Assembly (NCBI GenBank): GCA_016871615.1
Contig: VHCX01000029.1
Coordinates: 1-38,647, forward strand
Direction of reading: 5' to 3'
DNA length: 38,647 nt
Source: Verrucomicrobiota bacterium
Lineage (GTDB): Bacteria > Verrucomicrobiota > Verrucomicrobiia > Limisphaerales > UBA9464
A program made the translations under genes and the position numbers. Positions 17,758 through 26,956 of this stretch are shown here, piece after piece (the stretch's first letter is position 1; every line of letters starts with the position of its first letter). The notes beneath the pieces are model-generated. The model was not told where the DNA came from and did not search any database. It saw nothing but the letters and a program-made list of their open reading frames with translations.

Positions 17758-19566
17758 TCAAGGCCGCTCCAGGTCCGCGAGCCGGGCTGTGATCTTGCGG
17801 ATCATGTATTTCTGGAGCGGCTGCCTCCGGGGATCGGCGGCACCCAGGGCCGCCTCGATCCTGGCCAGCTGGGCCTTGAGGCCGGCGACGTCCTTCTCGG
17901 CCGCGATGGCCGCGGAGATCTGGCGGGCCACGGGCTTCTGGTCGGCCGAGAGACCTGCCATGTCGGGGTCCTCCGAGGCGGCGCCGCCCGGGCCGGCCTT
18001 CCGCGTGTAGATCGCCACGGCCCGGTTCTCCCGGGTGAAATACCGGCCCGTCACGCGCTGCATATCGGCCGCGGTGACGGCCTGGATCTTCGCCCCGGCC
18101 GTGTTGACCTCACGCCAGTCGCCCAGGCCCTCGTTGAAGATGAGCTGGAAGAGGATGGGCGTGTTGGCCGAGAGCTTGCGGTACTCGGCAGCCGCGAAGT
18201 TGTTCTTCACCTTCTGCAATTCGTCGGGTGGCACCTCCTCGGTCTTGAGCCGCTCCAGCTCCCTGGCGATGGCCGCTTCGACCTCGTCCGGCGTGTGGCC
18301 GTCCTTGACCTCGGCGCTGATGTTGAAGAGCCCGGCCCACTTGCGGCTGTCCTGCTGGGCCGACACGTCGGTGGCCACCTGGGCCCCGAGGACCAGCCCC
18401 TTGTGCAGGCGGCCCGTGCGCCCCAGCAGCAACTGCTGCACGACCTCGAGGGCGTAGCTGTCCTTGTGGCCGAATCCCACCGTGCGCCACAGGATGTCCA
18501 CCTGCGGGTTGGTCTCGGCCTCGGCATGGTAGCGCTTCTCGCCCAGCGACGGGATCTCCAGCGTGGTCACCTCCGGCGGCGGTTGCGACCCGCGTGGGAT
18601 TCGGCCGAAGAAGCGCTCGGCCATGGGCACGGCCTCAGTGGCCTTGAAGTCGCCCACGAGGATGAGCGTGAGGTTCTGCGGCTGGTAGTAGAGGGCGTAG
18701 AACTCGTCGGCCTGCTTCTTGGAGATGGCGGGGATGTCGCTCGGCCAGCCGATCACCGGCCAGTGGTAGGGGTGGGCGTCCCAGAAGAGCGCGTTGAACT
18801 GCTCGGCGAACTTGCCGGTGGGGGTCGATTCGGTGCGCATCCGCCGCTCCTCGAAGACCACGTCGCGCTCCGCGTAAAACTCGCGGAAGACCGGCCGGAG
18901 GAGCCGCTCGCTTTCCATCCACATCCACAGCTCCAGCTTGTTGGCCGGCACGGAGATGAAGTAGGCCGTCATGTCCTCGGAGGTGAAGGCGTTCATGCCG
19001 GAGGCCCCGGCGGTCGTGTAGATCCGGTCGAACTCGTTCTTCACGAGCACCTCGCGCTGGGCGTCGATGAGCTTCTTGAACTGCGCCTCCAGCTCACGGT
19101 GACGTGGGCTCTTGGACTCCGGGCTGGTGATGTCGGTGACCTCGCCCCGGCGCAGCGCCGCGCGCAGCTTGGCCTCTTCGGCCCGGATCTCGTCGCGCAG
19201 GCGCTCCTGCTGTTCCATGATCTCGCGGTCCTTGACCGCGTCCTTGGTGCCCAGGGTCGGCGTGCCCTTGAACATCATGTGCTCGAAGAGGTGGGCGATG
19301 CCGGTCATGCCGGGCTTCTCGTTGGACGAGCCCACGTGGGCGACCCATCCCCCCGAGATGCGCGGTTCCCCGGAACGCTCGACCATCAGGAGCTTCATGC
19401 CGTTCGAGAGCTCCTTCTCGAGGACTGGGATCTGCTGCGCTGTCAGCCGGGGGGATCCGCCGAGCATCAGGATCACCGCGACGACGACGACGGCGACGAC
19501 GCTCACCGCGCTCCAGCGAAGGGATCGGACGGGCCGCCGGGTCTTTCTCAAGGTCTTGGACGTCAC
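17758..19566 (-). CDS. M16 family zinc metallopeptidase with a helical insertion
   Basis: About 602 residues from the GTG start, which is followed by an N-terminal membrane anchor or signal (about residues 19-36). The inverted zinc motif HxxEH is at 92-96 (HLFEH), and the third ligand lies near Glu233 in YAERDVVFEE. The gap to Glu233 is about 60 residues longer than in usual M16 enzymes, because of a charged, coiled-coil-like insertion around residues 110-175. The second M16 domain follows (PQVDILWRTVGFGHKDSYA, then KNNFAAAEYRKLS). M16 peptidases cleave peptides in the periplasm. Usually two M16 genes are paired; here only one is seen. The start is uncertain, as the frame is open upstream. 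Confidence 0.87.
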   Translation of the reverse strand: MTSKTLRKTRRPVRSLRWSAVSVVAVVVVAVILMLGGSPRLTAQQIPVLEKELSNGMKLLMVERSGEPRISGGWVAHVGSSNEKPGMTGIAHLFEHMMFKGTPTLGTKDAVKDREIMEQQERLRDEIRAEEAKLRAALRRGEVTDITSPESKSPRHRELEAQFKKLIDAQREVLVKNEFDRIYTTAGASGMNAFTSEDMTAYFISVPANKLELWMWMESERLLRPVFREFYAERDVVFEERRMRTESTPTGKFAEQFNALFWDAHPYHWPVIGWPSDIPAISKKQADEFYALYYQPQNLTLILVGDFKATEAVPMAERFFGRIPRGSQPPPEVTTLEIPSLGEKRYHAEAETNPQVDILWRTVGFGHKDSYALEVVQQLLLGRTGRLHKGLVLGAQVATDVSAQQDSRKWAGLFNISAEVKDGHTPDEVEAAIARELERLKTEEVPPDELQKVKNNFAAAEYRKLSANTPILFQLIFNEGLGDWREVNTAGAKIQAVTAADMQRVTGRYFTRENRAVAIYTRKAGPGGAASEDPDMAGLSADQKPVARQISAAIAAEKDVAGLKAQLARIEAALGAADPRRQPLQKYMIRKITARLADLERP

Positions 19567-19758
19567 GGCCTCCAAGGAAGCAGCGGAGCAGGGCCTAGGC
19601 AACGGCAGAGATGGGGCCGACCGGCGAGGCCAGGGCGGTCGGGGTGCCGCGGCGCAGGCGGCTCGGCGACCGGCCGGAGCCAAGGCTCCCTGAATGCTCA
19701 CGGGACGGGGGGCGTCCATCCCCGCGTCGGCGCCCGGTGCGCCTTGCCACGCAACCCG

Positions 19759-22512
19759 ATGAAACCTCCCGACCTGGACCACGAACTCGCCTCGGCTGGC
19801 CCGGGCGACATCGACGGTGGGGAGGATCGCGTCCCGGAGCCGATCCGGACGAGGTCGGACCGGGCCCGCATTGAGGCTTCCGTTCCAGCAGGGGCAGTAG
19901 GATCCTCACCTCCCGTGTCGGCACCCTTGAGTCCTCCGGGTGCGGCCCCGGTGAATCCCGCCCCCGCAACATCCCGAGTCCGCGTCACGGTCGACGGCAA
20001 AGGCTTTCGCCTGGGCACGGCCAAGTTCCACGCCAAGGGCGTCACCTATGGACCCCTGGCACCCGGCGCGGAGGGCATTCCGTTCGCCACGCCAGAGATC
20101 ACCCGCCGCGACTTCCGCCAGATCGCCGACCTCGGAGCCAACCTGCTGCGGGTGTACCACGTGCCACCCCGGTGGTTCCTCGATCTGGCGCACGAGCACG
20201 GCCTCAAGCTGCTGGTGGATGTGCCATGGAACCGCCAGCAGTGCTTCCTCGATGCGGCCGACACCCGGCGTGACCTGGTCGAATCGGTCCGGCAGGCGGC
20301 CCGCCGATGCGCCGGCCATCCGGCGGTCTTCGCCCTCAGCGTGGCCAACGAGATCCCCGCCGACATCGTCCGCTGGAGCGGCGCCGGAGCGGTCGCCGGA
20401 TTCCTCGATGAACTGATCCGGGCGGCCAAGGCCGAGGATCCCGAACTGCTCTGCACCTTCGGGAATTTCCCCACGACCGAGTTCCTCCGTGCCGAGTCGG
20501 CCGATTTCCTCTGCTTCAACGTCTACCTGCATGACCGGCAGCCCTTCGAGAACTACCTGGCCCGGCTCCAGATGCTCTCGGACACCCGGCCCCTGATGCT
20601 CGGGGAGATCGGCATCGACACGGTGCGCGAAGGCGAGGAGCGCCAATCGGAGGTCCTGCGCTGGAAGATCGAGAGCGCCTTCCGCTGCGGCTGCTCCGGG
20701 GTGGTGGTCTACGCCTTCACCGATGAGTGGTGGAATGGCGGCCGGCTGGTCGAGGATTGGGCCTTCGGGCTCACCCGCTTGGAGCGGACGCCGAAGCCTG
20801 CCTTCGAGACGGTCCGCCGGCAGTTCGCCGTGGCGCCCTACTTCCCGCTGCCCGCCACCCCGAAGGTGTCGGTGGTCATCGCCAGCTACAACGGGGCCAC
20901 CACGCTCAAGTCCTGCCTGCAATCGCTCGAGCACCTCAACTACCCCGACTACGAGGTCATCTTGGTCGACGACGGCTCGACCGACGGGACCCCGTCGATC
21001 GTGGCGCTGTTTCCGCGCATCATCAGCCTGCGGCACCCGAAGAACCTGGGACTGAGCGCGGCCCGCAACACGGGCATCGAGGCGGCCACCGGCACGATCG
21101 TCGCCTTCACCGACTCGGACTGCCGGGCCGACGAGGACTGGCTCCACTACCTGGTGGGAGACCTGCTGCGCTCGCGCTTCACCGGCATCGGCGGCCACAA
21201 CCTGCTGCCCCCGGACGACTCGCCCACGGCCGCGGCCGTGATGGTGTCGCCCGGGGGGCCTGCCCATGTGATGCTCAATGACCGGGTCGCCGAGCACATC
21301 CCGGGCTGCAACATGGCCTTCTACCGGTGGGCCCTGAGGGAGATCGGCGGCTTCAACCCGATCTACCGGAGGGCCGGCGACGACGTGGACATCTGCTGGC
21401 GGCTCCAGCAGCGGGGGTACCAGATCGGCTTCAGCCCGGCCGGCTTCGTCTGGCACTACCGGCGCAACACCGTGGCCGCCTACCTCCGCCAGCAGACCGG
21501 CTACGGCGAGGCCGAGTCGCTGCTCGAGCGCCGGCACCCGGAGAACTTCAACCGCTTCGGCGGCTCGGTCTGGCATGGCCGCATCTACACCGCGGCCAAG
21601 ATCGGCGTGGAGACGCGCCGGCCGGTCATCTACCACGGCATCTTCGGTAGCGCCCCCTTCCAGAGCATCTACACCCGCGACGCGAGCCTGACCCTCGTGG
21701 TCGGGACCAGCCTGGAGTTCCACGTTCTGGTGACCCTGCCCCTGCTGGTCGTCAGCGCGGTGGTTCCCTTCGTCTGGACCCTCGGCGTCGCCAGCCTCGT
21801 CTTCTCGCTGGGCCTGTGCTTGACGGCCGCGCTGCAGGCCGAGATCCCGGCCAGCAAGTCGCGCTTCTGGTCGCGGCCACTGGTGGCCCTGCTGTTCCTG
21901 CTCCAGCCCATCGTCCGTGGCTGGGCGAGGCACCGGGGCAACCTGCTGGGCAACCAGACGCCCCTGAGCGCGCGGGAGACCCTCGATTCCCTGAGCCTCG
22001 GCACCCGGGGCGAGGACCTCGACCACCTGCTGTACTGGGCCGAACAGGGCATCGACCGGATGACCTTCCTCGCGCACCTGCTCGAGCGATTGGACGCGCT
22101 GGGCTGGCAGAACAAGCCCGATGCCGGCTGGAGCCGGTTCGACGTGGAGATCCACGGCTCCCGCTGGTCGCGGCTGCAGCTGCTCACGGCGGTGGAGTTC
22201 CACGAGGGCGGGCGGCGGATGCTGCGTTGCCGGCTGCGCTCGGAGTGGAGCTCATTCGCCCGCGTGGTCTTCGCGACGGTGGCGGGCACGCTGCTGGTGT
22301 TCATCGGCATCTGGAGCCGGCTGCCCTTCCCGGAACCGTCGACCCCGCCGAGCCTGTTGCGGTTCTGGCCGTGGCTGAGCCTGCTCCTGCTGTGGCCGCT
22401 GGCCTGGAAACTCAATGGGGCCAAGCGGGACCTGCACCGGCTCGTGGCGTCGTTCCTCGACGGCTGCGCCAAGGAGTTCCGCTTCGTCCGGGTGCCCCAC
22501 GCCGGGGAGTGA
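19759..22512 (+). CDS. Fusion of a clan GH-A glycoside hydrolase-like domain and a membrane GT2 glycosyltransferase
   Basis: A 917-residue protein. A variable, proline-rich N-terminus (about 1-75) is followed by a TIM-barrel hydrolase-like domain (about 76-365) with the acid/base Glu198 in SVANEIPAD and the nucleophile Glu283 in LMLGEIGID, plus YAFTDEWWNGG. A complete GT2 domain spans about 370-640: KVSVVIASYNG, DDGSTDGT at about 404, FTDSDCRADEDW, and GDDVDICWRLQQRG as the catalytic base region. Membrane helices lie around 650-715 and 835-885, flanking a cytoplasmic stretch. One chain thus pairs sugar-bond-cleaving and sugar-adding folds, suggesting polysaccharide synthesis with trimming. 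The product is unknown. Start: the ATG giving MKPPDLDHE; a later GTG is possible. Confidence 0.88.
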   Translation: MKPPDLDHELASAGPGDIDGGEDRVPEPIRTRSDRARIEASVPAGAVGSSPPVSAPLSPPGAAPVNPAPATSRVRVTVDGKGFRLGTAKFHAKGVTYGPLAPGAEGIPFATPEITRRDFRQIADLGANLLRVYHVPPRWFLDLAHEHGLKLLVDVPWNRQQCFLDAADTRRDLVESVRQAARRCAGHPAVFALSVANEIPADIVRWSGAGAVAGFLDELIRAAKAEDPELLCTFGNFPTTEFLRAESADFLCFNVYLHDRQPFENYLARLQMLSDTRPLMLGEIGIDTVREGEERQSEVLRWKIESAFRCGCSGVVVYAFTDEWWNGGRLVEDWAFGLTRLERTPKPAFETVRRQFAVAPYFPLPATPKVSVVIASYNGATTLKSCLQSLEHLNYPDYEVILVDDGSTDGTPSIVALFPRIISLRHPKNLGLSAARNTGIEAATGTIVAFTDSDCRADEDWLHYLVGDLLRSRFTGIGGHNLLPPDDSPTAAAVMVSPGGPAHVMLNDRVAEHIPGCNMAFYRWALREIGGFNPIYRRAGDDVDICWRLQQRGYQIGFSPAGFVWHYRRNTVAAYLRQQTGYGEAESLLERRHPENFNRFGGSVWHGRIYTAAKIGVETRRPVIYHGIFGSAPFQSIYTRDASLTLVVGTSLEFHVLVTLPLLVVSAVVPFVWTLGVASLVFSLGLCLTAALQAEIPASKSRFWSRPLVALLFLLQPIVRGWARHRGNLLGNQTPLSARETLDSLSLGTRGEDLDHLLYWAEQGIDRMTFLAHLLERLDALGWQNKPDAGWSRFDVEIHGSRWSRLQLLTAVEFHEGGRRMLRCRLRSEWSSFARVVFATVAGTLLVFIGIWSRLPFPEPSTPPSLLRFWPWLSLLLLWPLAWKLNGAKRDLHRLVASFLDGCAKEFRFVRVPHAGE

Positions 22513-22599
22513 CCTCGGCACCGGTCCCGAGCGGCCGCCCGCCGCACCGGTGCCCGCGCTTGCGGCGAGGGGCTGCCTGTCGGCACCATCCGGGGCGTG

Positions 22600-23982
22600 A
22601 TGGTCGATTCGATGTTCCTCCCGGCCCCGAAGCTCGCGCCCGTGCTGGACCCCGGATTCCGACCGGCGGCCCTGGCCCGGAAGGCCTTCGCGGCCCAGGC
22701 CACCGTGCCGGTCCGGGTCGCTCTCGAGCAGGCCGACGGGTCGGTGTTCCACCACGACACGTCGGTGCTGGCCGACTCCCACCCGGGGTCCGCCGCCAAC
22801 GCCTTCTTCCTCGAGCGCCTGTGCAAGACGCTGCTGTGGACCTACGGCGGCCGGCGCCTCTGGATCCAGGGCCCGGCCGGGTTGGCCGCAGGACTGCAGG
22901 CCCACTACCGCGACACGGCCGTGGGTCGGTTCGACTCGGAGATCATCGGTGAGCGCATCTTCGGTGGACCGATCGAGGTGATCGCCACGGGCGCCCCGCC
23001 GCCGGCCAAGTCGACCTCGGCGCCGCTCGGGCGCCACCTCGAGGGCTGCCGGATCGGCTTCGACCTCGGCGGGTCCGACCGCAAGGTGGCGGCCGTGCAG
23101 GACGGCAAGGTGGTCTTCAGCGAGGAGATCGTCTGGGACCCGTACTTCCAGTCCGACCCAAGGTACCACCTGGAAGGCATCCAGGACTCTCTCCAGCGCG
23201 CCGCGGCCCACCTGCCCCGCGTCGACGCCATCGGCGGCAGCGCCGCCGGGGTGTACGTCAACAACCGGGTGAAGGTGGCCTCGCTGTTCCGAGGCGTGTC
23301 CAAGGAAGACTTCACCACCCATGTGCAGGACCTCTTCCTGACCCTGCGCCGGCGCTGGAACGGGATCCCCTTCGACGTCGTGAACGACGGCGAGGTCACC
23401 GCGCTGGCGGCCTCGATGTCGCTGGGCGTGAACTCCGTGCTCGGGGTCTCGATGGGCACCAGCACCGCCGGCGGCTTCGTGACCGCCGAGGGCAACATCA
23501 CCAGCTGGCTCAACGAGCTGGCCTTCGCGCCGGTCGACTACCGCCCGGACGGGCCGCCCGACGAGTGGAGCGGCGACCGCGGCTGCGGCGTGCAGTTCTT
23601 CAGCCAGCAGGCCGTCGGACGGCTCATCCCGGCCTCGGGCCTGGAGATCGCCTCCAGCCTGCCGCTGCCCGAGCGGCTGGTGAAGGTGCAGGAGGCCATG
23701 GCGTCGGGCGACGACCGGGCCGCCCGGATCTACCGGACCATCGGCACCTGCTTCGGCTACGCCATCGCGCACTGGTCCGACCTCTACGACCTGCGCCACC
23801 TGCTCATCCTCGGCCGGGTCACCAGCGGTGCCGGCGGCGGGGTGATCCTCGGCGAGGCCAGGTCGGTGCTGGAGGCCGAGTTCCCGGCGCTTTCGTCCCA
23901 GGTCCGGTTCCACATGCCCGACGAGAAGGACAAGCGCCACGGCCAGGCGATCGCGGCGGCCAGCCTGCCCTCGTTGCGATGA
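22600..23982 (+). CDS. ROK-family sugar kinase-like protein with N-terminal extension
   Basis: A 460-residue protein. Residues 1 to about 145 form an extension without recognisable motifs. The ROK/ASKHA core starts at IGFDLGGSDRKVAAV (phosphate-1 loop), continues with IGGSAAGVYVNN, the catalytic region FDVVNDGEVTALA and the adenosine/phosphate-2 loop GVSMGTSTAGGFV. The Cys-rich zinc motif of typical ROK repressors and kinases is absent, and no DNA-binding domain is seen. It probably phosphorylates a sugar; which one is unknown. It precedes lutA by 97 bases on the same strand, so a link to carbohydrate-to-lactate catabolism is possible but not shown. ATG at 22600 preferred over GTG at 22597. 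Confidence 0.82.
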   Translation: MVDSMFLPAPKLAPVLDPGFRPAALARKAFAAQATVPVRVALEQADGSVFHHDTSVLADSHPGSAANAFFLERLCKTLLWTYGGRRLWIQGPAGLAAGLQAHYRDTAVGRFDSEIIGERIFGGPIEVIATGAPPPAKSTSAPLGRHLEGCRIGFDLGGSDRKVAAVQDGKVVFSEEIVWDPYFQSDPRYHLEGIQDSLQRAAAHLPRVDAIGGSAAGVYVNNRVKVASLFRGVSKEDFTTHVQDLFLTLRRRWNGIPFDVVNDGEVTALAASMSLGVNSVLGVSMGTSTAGGFVTAEGNITSWLNELAFAPVDYRPDGPPDEWSGDRGCGVQFFSQQAVGRLIPASGLEIASSLPLPERLVKVQEAMASGDDRAARIYRTIGTCFGYAIAHWSDLYDLRHLLILGRVTSGAGGGVILGEARSVLEAEFPALSSQVRFHMPDEKDKRHGQAIAAASLPSLR

Positions 23983-24079
23983 ACCGGTACCGGAGTATGG
24001 GTGACGGGTCCTGCGCGGGGCGCGGGCCCGGTTTCGGACCGATGCCCGCACCCGAAGGCGAATGCGCCCCCACGACCGA

Positions 24080-24796
24080 ATGAACATCACCCTCTTCATC
24101 CCCTGCTTCGTCGACACCTGCTTCCCCGAGGTGGGGCGGCACATGGTGCGCATCCTCGAGCGCCTTGGCCATCGGGTCACCTGCCCCGAGGCCGTCGCCT
24201 GCTGCGGTCAGCCGGCCTTCAACTCGGGCTATTGGGACGAGGCTCGGCAGGTCGCCGGCAAGACCCTCCACCACCTGCGGGACGCCGAGGCCGTGGTCAT
24301 CGCCTCCGGGTCGTGCGGGGCGATGCTCAAGGTGTTCTATCCCCAGCTCTACGAGGGACGGCCCGAGGCGGACGCCGCGCGGGCCCTGTCGGAGCGCACC
24401 TGGGAGTTCTCGGACTTCCTGGTCAACCGCCTCGGGGTCACCGACCTCGGCGCACGCTTTCCGGCCAAGGTCACGTTCCACGACGGCTGCCACGGGCTGC
24501 GCGAGCTGGGCATCAAGTCGGCCCCGCGCAAGCTGCTCGAGAAGGTCCGGGACCTCGAGCTGGTTGAGATGACCGACGCCGAGACGTGCTGCGGCTTCGG
24601 CGGCACCTTCGCGGCCAAGTTCCCGATGATCTCGACGGCGATGGGCGAGGTGAAGTGCGCGAGCGCCGCCGACACCGGGGCCGAGTACATGGTCTCCAAC
24701 GACTCGAGCTGCCTGATGCACCTGCAGGGCCTCCTGAGCCGTCAGAGCAAGCCCCTCAAGACGATCCACCTAGCCCAGATCCTCGACCCTCAATGA
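24080..24796 (+). CDS. lutA: LutA, (Fe-S)-binding subunit of L-lactate oxidation complex
   Basis: A 238-residue protein with two CCG-type cysteine-rich blocks: VACCGQPAFNSG with GSCGAML, and HDGCHGLRELG with ETCCGFGGTFAAKFP and NDSSCLMH. These match LutA/YkgE-type subunits, which bind Fe-S clusters and work with LutB and LutC to oxidise L-lactate to pyruvate. The length equals the family norm. ATG at 24080 gives the usual MNITLFIPCFVDTCF start; an upstream ATG at 24062 adds six residues. The stop overlaps lutB as ATGA. Confidence 0.95.
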   Translation: MNITLFIPCFVDTCFPEVGRHMVRILERLGHRVTCPEAVACCGQPAFNSGYWDEARQVAGKTLHHLRDAEAVVIASGSCGAMLKVFYPQLYEGRPEADAARALSERTWEFSDFLVNRLGVTDLGARFPAKVTFHDGCHGLRELGIKSAPRKLLEKVRDLELVEMTDAETCCGFGGTFAAKFPMISTAMGEVKCASAADTGAEYMVSNDSSCLMHLQGLLSRQSKPLKTIHLAQILDPQ

Positions 24797-26187
24797 GCAT
24801 CGCCGCGCAACAATTCCTGGAGGCGGCCGGGTCCATCACCCGGAACCTCCGCCACCGGGGCCTGATCCAGACGGCCCTGCGCAAGTACGAGGCCGCCCGC
24901 GACCGCAAGAAGTCGGCCTTCAACGACTGGTCGGCCGCCCGCCAGTCGGCCGCCGAGACGAAGTGGGACGCCATCAACCACCTCGACACCTACCTGGCCG
25001 AGTTCGCCTCGAAACTCGAGGCGCGGGGCACGAAGGTCCACTGGTGCCCGACCGAGCCCGAAGCCCGCGACACGATCCGCGGCATCATCCGCGACTCGCA
25101 GGCCAGGTGCATCGTGAAGTCCAAGGCGATGACGGCCGAAGAGATCCACCTCAATGAGGCCCTCGAGAAGGACGGCTTCGAGGTGGTGGAGTCCGACCTG
25201 GGCGAGTTCATCGTGCAGCTCCGGCAGGAGCCGCCCTACCACATCGTCTTCCCGGCCATGCACCTGACCCGGGACGAGATCAGCGACCTCTTCGAGCGCG
25301 AACTCGGTAGCGACCCCACCCGCGAGCCCGAGGAGCTGACGATGATCGCCCGGCGCGCCCTGCGCCGGAAGTACCTCCAGGCCGATGTCGGCATCACCGG
25401 CGCCAACTTCGCGATCGCCGAGACGGGCATGGTGTCGATCACCGAGAACGAGGGGAATGCCCGGCTCACCTCCGCCCTGCCCCGCGTGATGGTCACGCTG
25501 CTGGGCATCGAGAAAGTGCTGCCCAAGCTCGAGGACCTCGCGCTGTTCCTGCCCCTCCTGGCCACGGCCGGGGCCGGGCAGACCGTCACGGGCTACAACA
25601 CGCTCTACGGCGGCCCCAGGCAACCGGGCGAGTCCGACGGGCCGGTCGAATGGCACGTGGTGCTGCTCGACAACCGGCGCACCGAACTCCTGGCCGACCC
25701 CGAGCAACGCGACGCCCTGCACTGCATCCGCTGCGGGGCCTGCCTGAATGTCTGCCCGATCTTCCGCAACGTCGGCGGGCACACCTATGGCACGACCTAC
25801 AGCGGCCCGGTGGGCAGCGTCATCACGCCGCACCTGCGGGGCCTCCAGGACTGGAAGCACCTGAGCAACGCCTCGTCGTTGTGCGGGGCCTGCACGGAGG
25901 CATGCCCGGTGAAGATCGACCTGCACCACCACCTGCTGCAGAACCGGCGCAACGCCGTCGGGGATGCACCCTCATGGATCGAGCGGGTGGCCTGGCGAGC
26001 CCATGCCTTCGTGGTCAACACGCCGGCCCTCTACCAGTTCGCCCAGGAGGTGGGCCGCATCGTGGAACCGCTCCGGAGGCGCCTGCAGGGAACCCCGCTC
26101 GATCCGGCGCAATCGTGGACCCGGACGCGCGACCTGCCGCCGGTGGCCGGTGAAAGCTTCAAGGAATGGTGGAGGAACCGCCGATGA
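24793..26187 (+). CDS. lutB: LutB, ferredoxin-domain subunit of L-lactate oxidation complex
   Basis: A 464-residue protein. The N-terminal LUD-type domain has ARCIVKSKAMTAEEIHLN and DVGITGANFAIAETGMVSI. It is followed by two ferredoxin-like 4Fe-4S motifs, CIRCGACLNVCPIF and SLCGACTEACPVKIDLH. This is the standard LutB/YkgF architecture and length. It takes electrons from lactate and passes them towards the respiratory chain. Both junctions, with lutA and lutC, are ATGA overlaps, indicating coupled translation of stoichiometric subunits. Confidence 0.96.
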   Translation: MSIAAQQFLEAAGSITRNLRHRGLIQTALRKYEAARDRKKSAFNDWSAARQSAAETKWDAINHLDTYLAEFASKLEARGTKVHWCPTEPEARDTIRGIIRDSQARCIVKSKAMTAEEIHLNEALEKDGFEVVESDLGEFIVQLRQEPPYHIVFPAMHLTRDEISDLFERELGSDPTREPEELTMIARRALRRKYLQADVGITGANFAIAETGMVSITENEGNARLTSALPRVMVTLLGIEKVLPKLEDLALFLPLLATAGAGQTVTGYNTLYGGPRQPGESDGPVEWHVVLLDNRRTELLADPEQRDALHCIRCGACLNVCPIFRNVGGHTYGTTYSGPVGSVITPHLRGLQDWKHLSNASSLCGACTEACPVKIDLHHHLLQNRRNAVGDAPSWIERVAWRAHAFVVNTPALYQFAQEVGRIVEPLRRRLQGTPLDPAQSWTRTRDLPPVAGESFKEWWRNRR

Positions 26188-26909
26188 ATGCCCGCGAACG
26201 CATCCTCGCCCGCATCCGCGAGGCCCTGACCGTGCCGGCCCCGAAACCGGGATCGCACGGGCACGTGCACGGGAGCCACCCACCTCACGTGGGCTCCCAG
26301 GACGCCCAACCGATCGGCTTCCGCAACCGCCCGGTGCACGAGGCGCGCGCCTGGCTGCCGAAGGGCGGCACCACCCCGGCCGAGCATCTCGCGCGCTTCG
26401 CGGCGGCGTCCTCCGAGCTGAAGACCGACTTCCGCTCCGTGGATTCCGAGGCCGAGGCCCACGCCGCGCTACGGCGGATCGCCGATGACGAGGGCTGGCG
26501 CCGCGTGGCCTCCCACCATCATGCGTTGACCGACGCGGCCGTCGCCGCCCTCGGGCGCACGGCCCTGTTCACCGATGGCGGCTACCCGCCCGACGATCTC
26601 GAGGCCTGCGAGGCGGGCATCACCACCTGCGACGTGCTCGTCGCCCAGACCGGGTCGCTGGTGGTCAACAGCCGCACCTCCGGCGGACGCGCCCTGAGCG
26701 TGCTGCCGCCGCACCATGTGGTGCTGGCCCGGCGTGACCAACTGGTCTCGGACCTCACCGACGCCTTCGAGCGGGTCGAGGCCCTGCATGGCCGCCAGTG
26801 GCCCTCGATGATCTCGCTGGTCACCGGTCCGAGCCGGACGGGCGACATCGAGCGGATCCTCGTGCTGGGCGCCCACGGCCCGAAGAAGCTCACCGTCCTG
26901 ATGTGGTAG
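26184..26909 (+). CDS. lutC: LutC, LUD-domain subunit of L-lactate oxidation complex
   Basis: A 241-residue LUD-domain protein. The N-terminus MNARERILARIREAL is typical, and the core includes CEAGITTCDVLVAQTGSLVV, LSVLPPHHVVLAR and the closing SRTGDIERILVLGAHGPKK. These match LutC/YkgG. The ATG overlaps the lutB stop (ATGA). It completes the three-gene operon for L-lactate use, often found in organisms that degrade fucose or rhamnose to lactate. No LutR-type regulator or lactate permease is visible nearby. Confidence 0.94.
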   Translation: MNARERILARIREALTVPAPKPGSHGHVHGSHPPHVGSQDAQPIGFRNRPVHEARAWLPKGGTTPAEHLARFAAASSELKTDFRSVDSEAEAHAALRRIADDEGWRRVASHHHALTDAAVAALGRTALFTDGGYPPDDLEACEAGITTCDVLVAQTGSLVVNSRTSGGRALSVLPPHHVVLARRDQLVSDLTDAFERVEALHGRQWPSMISLVTGPSRTGDIERILVLGAHGPKKLTVLMW

Positions 26910-26956
26910 CGCCGCGCACGACGCCCCTTTGGGTTTTCGGCGCCTGGGTGGCCCTT

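Noticed and set aside
17155-19758. Plus-strand upstream extension of the hydrolase/GT fusion
   Set aside because: It runs antisense to the M16 peptidase and chorismate-lyase-like genes and has shadow composition. The protein starts near 19759.
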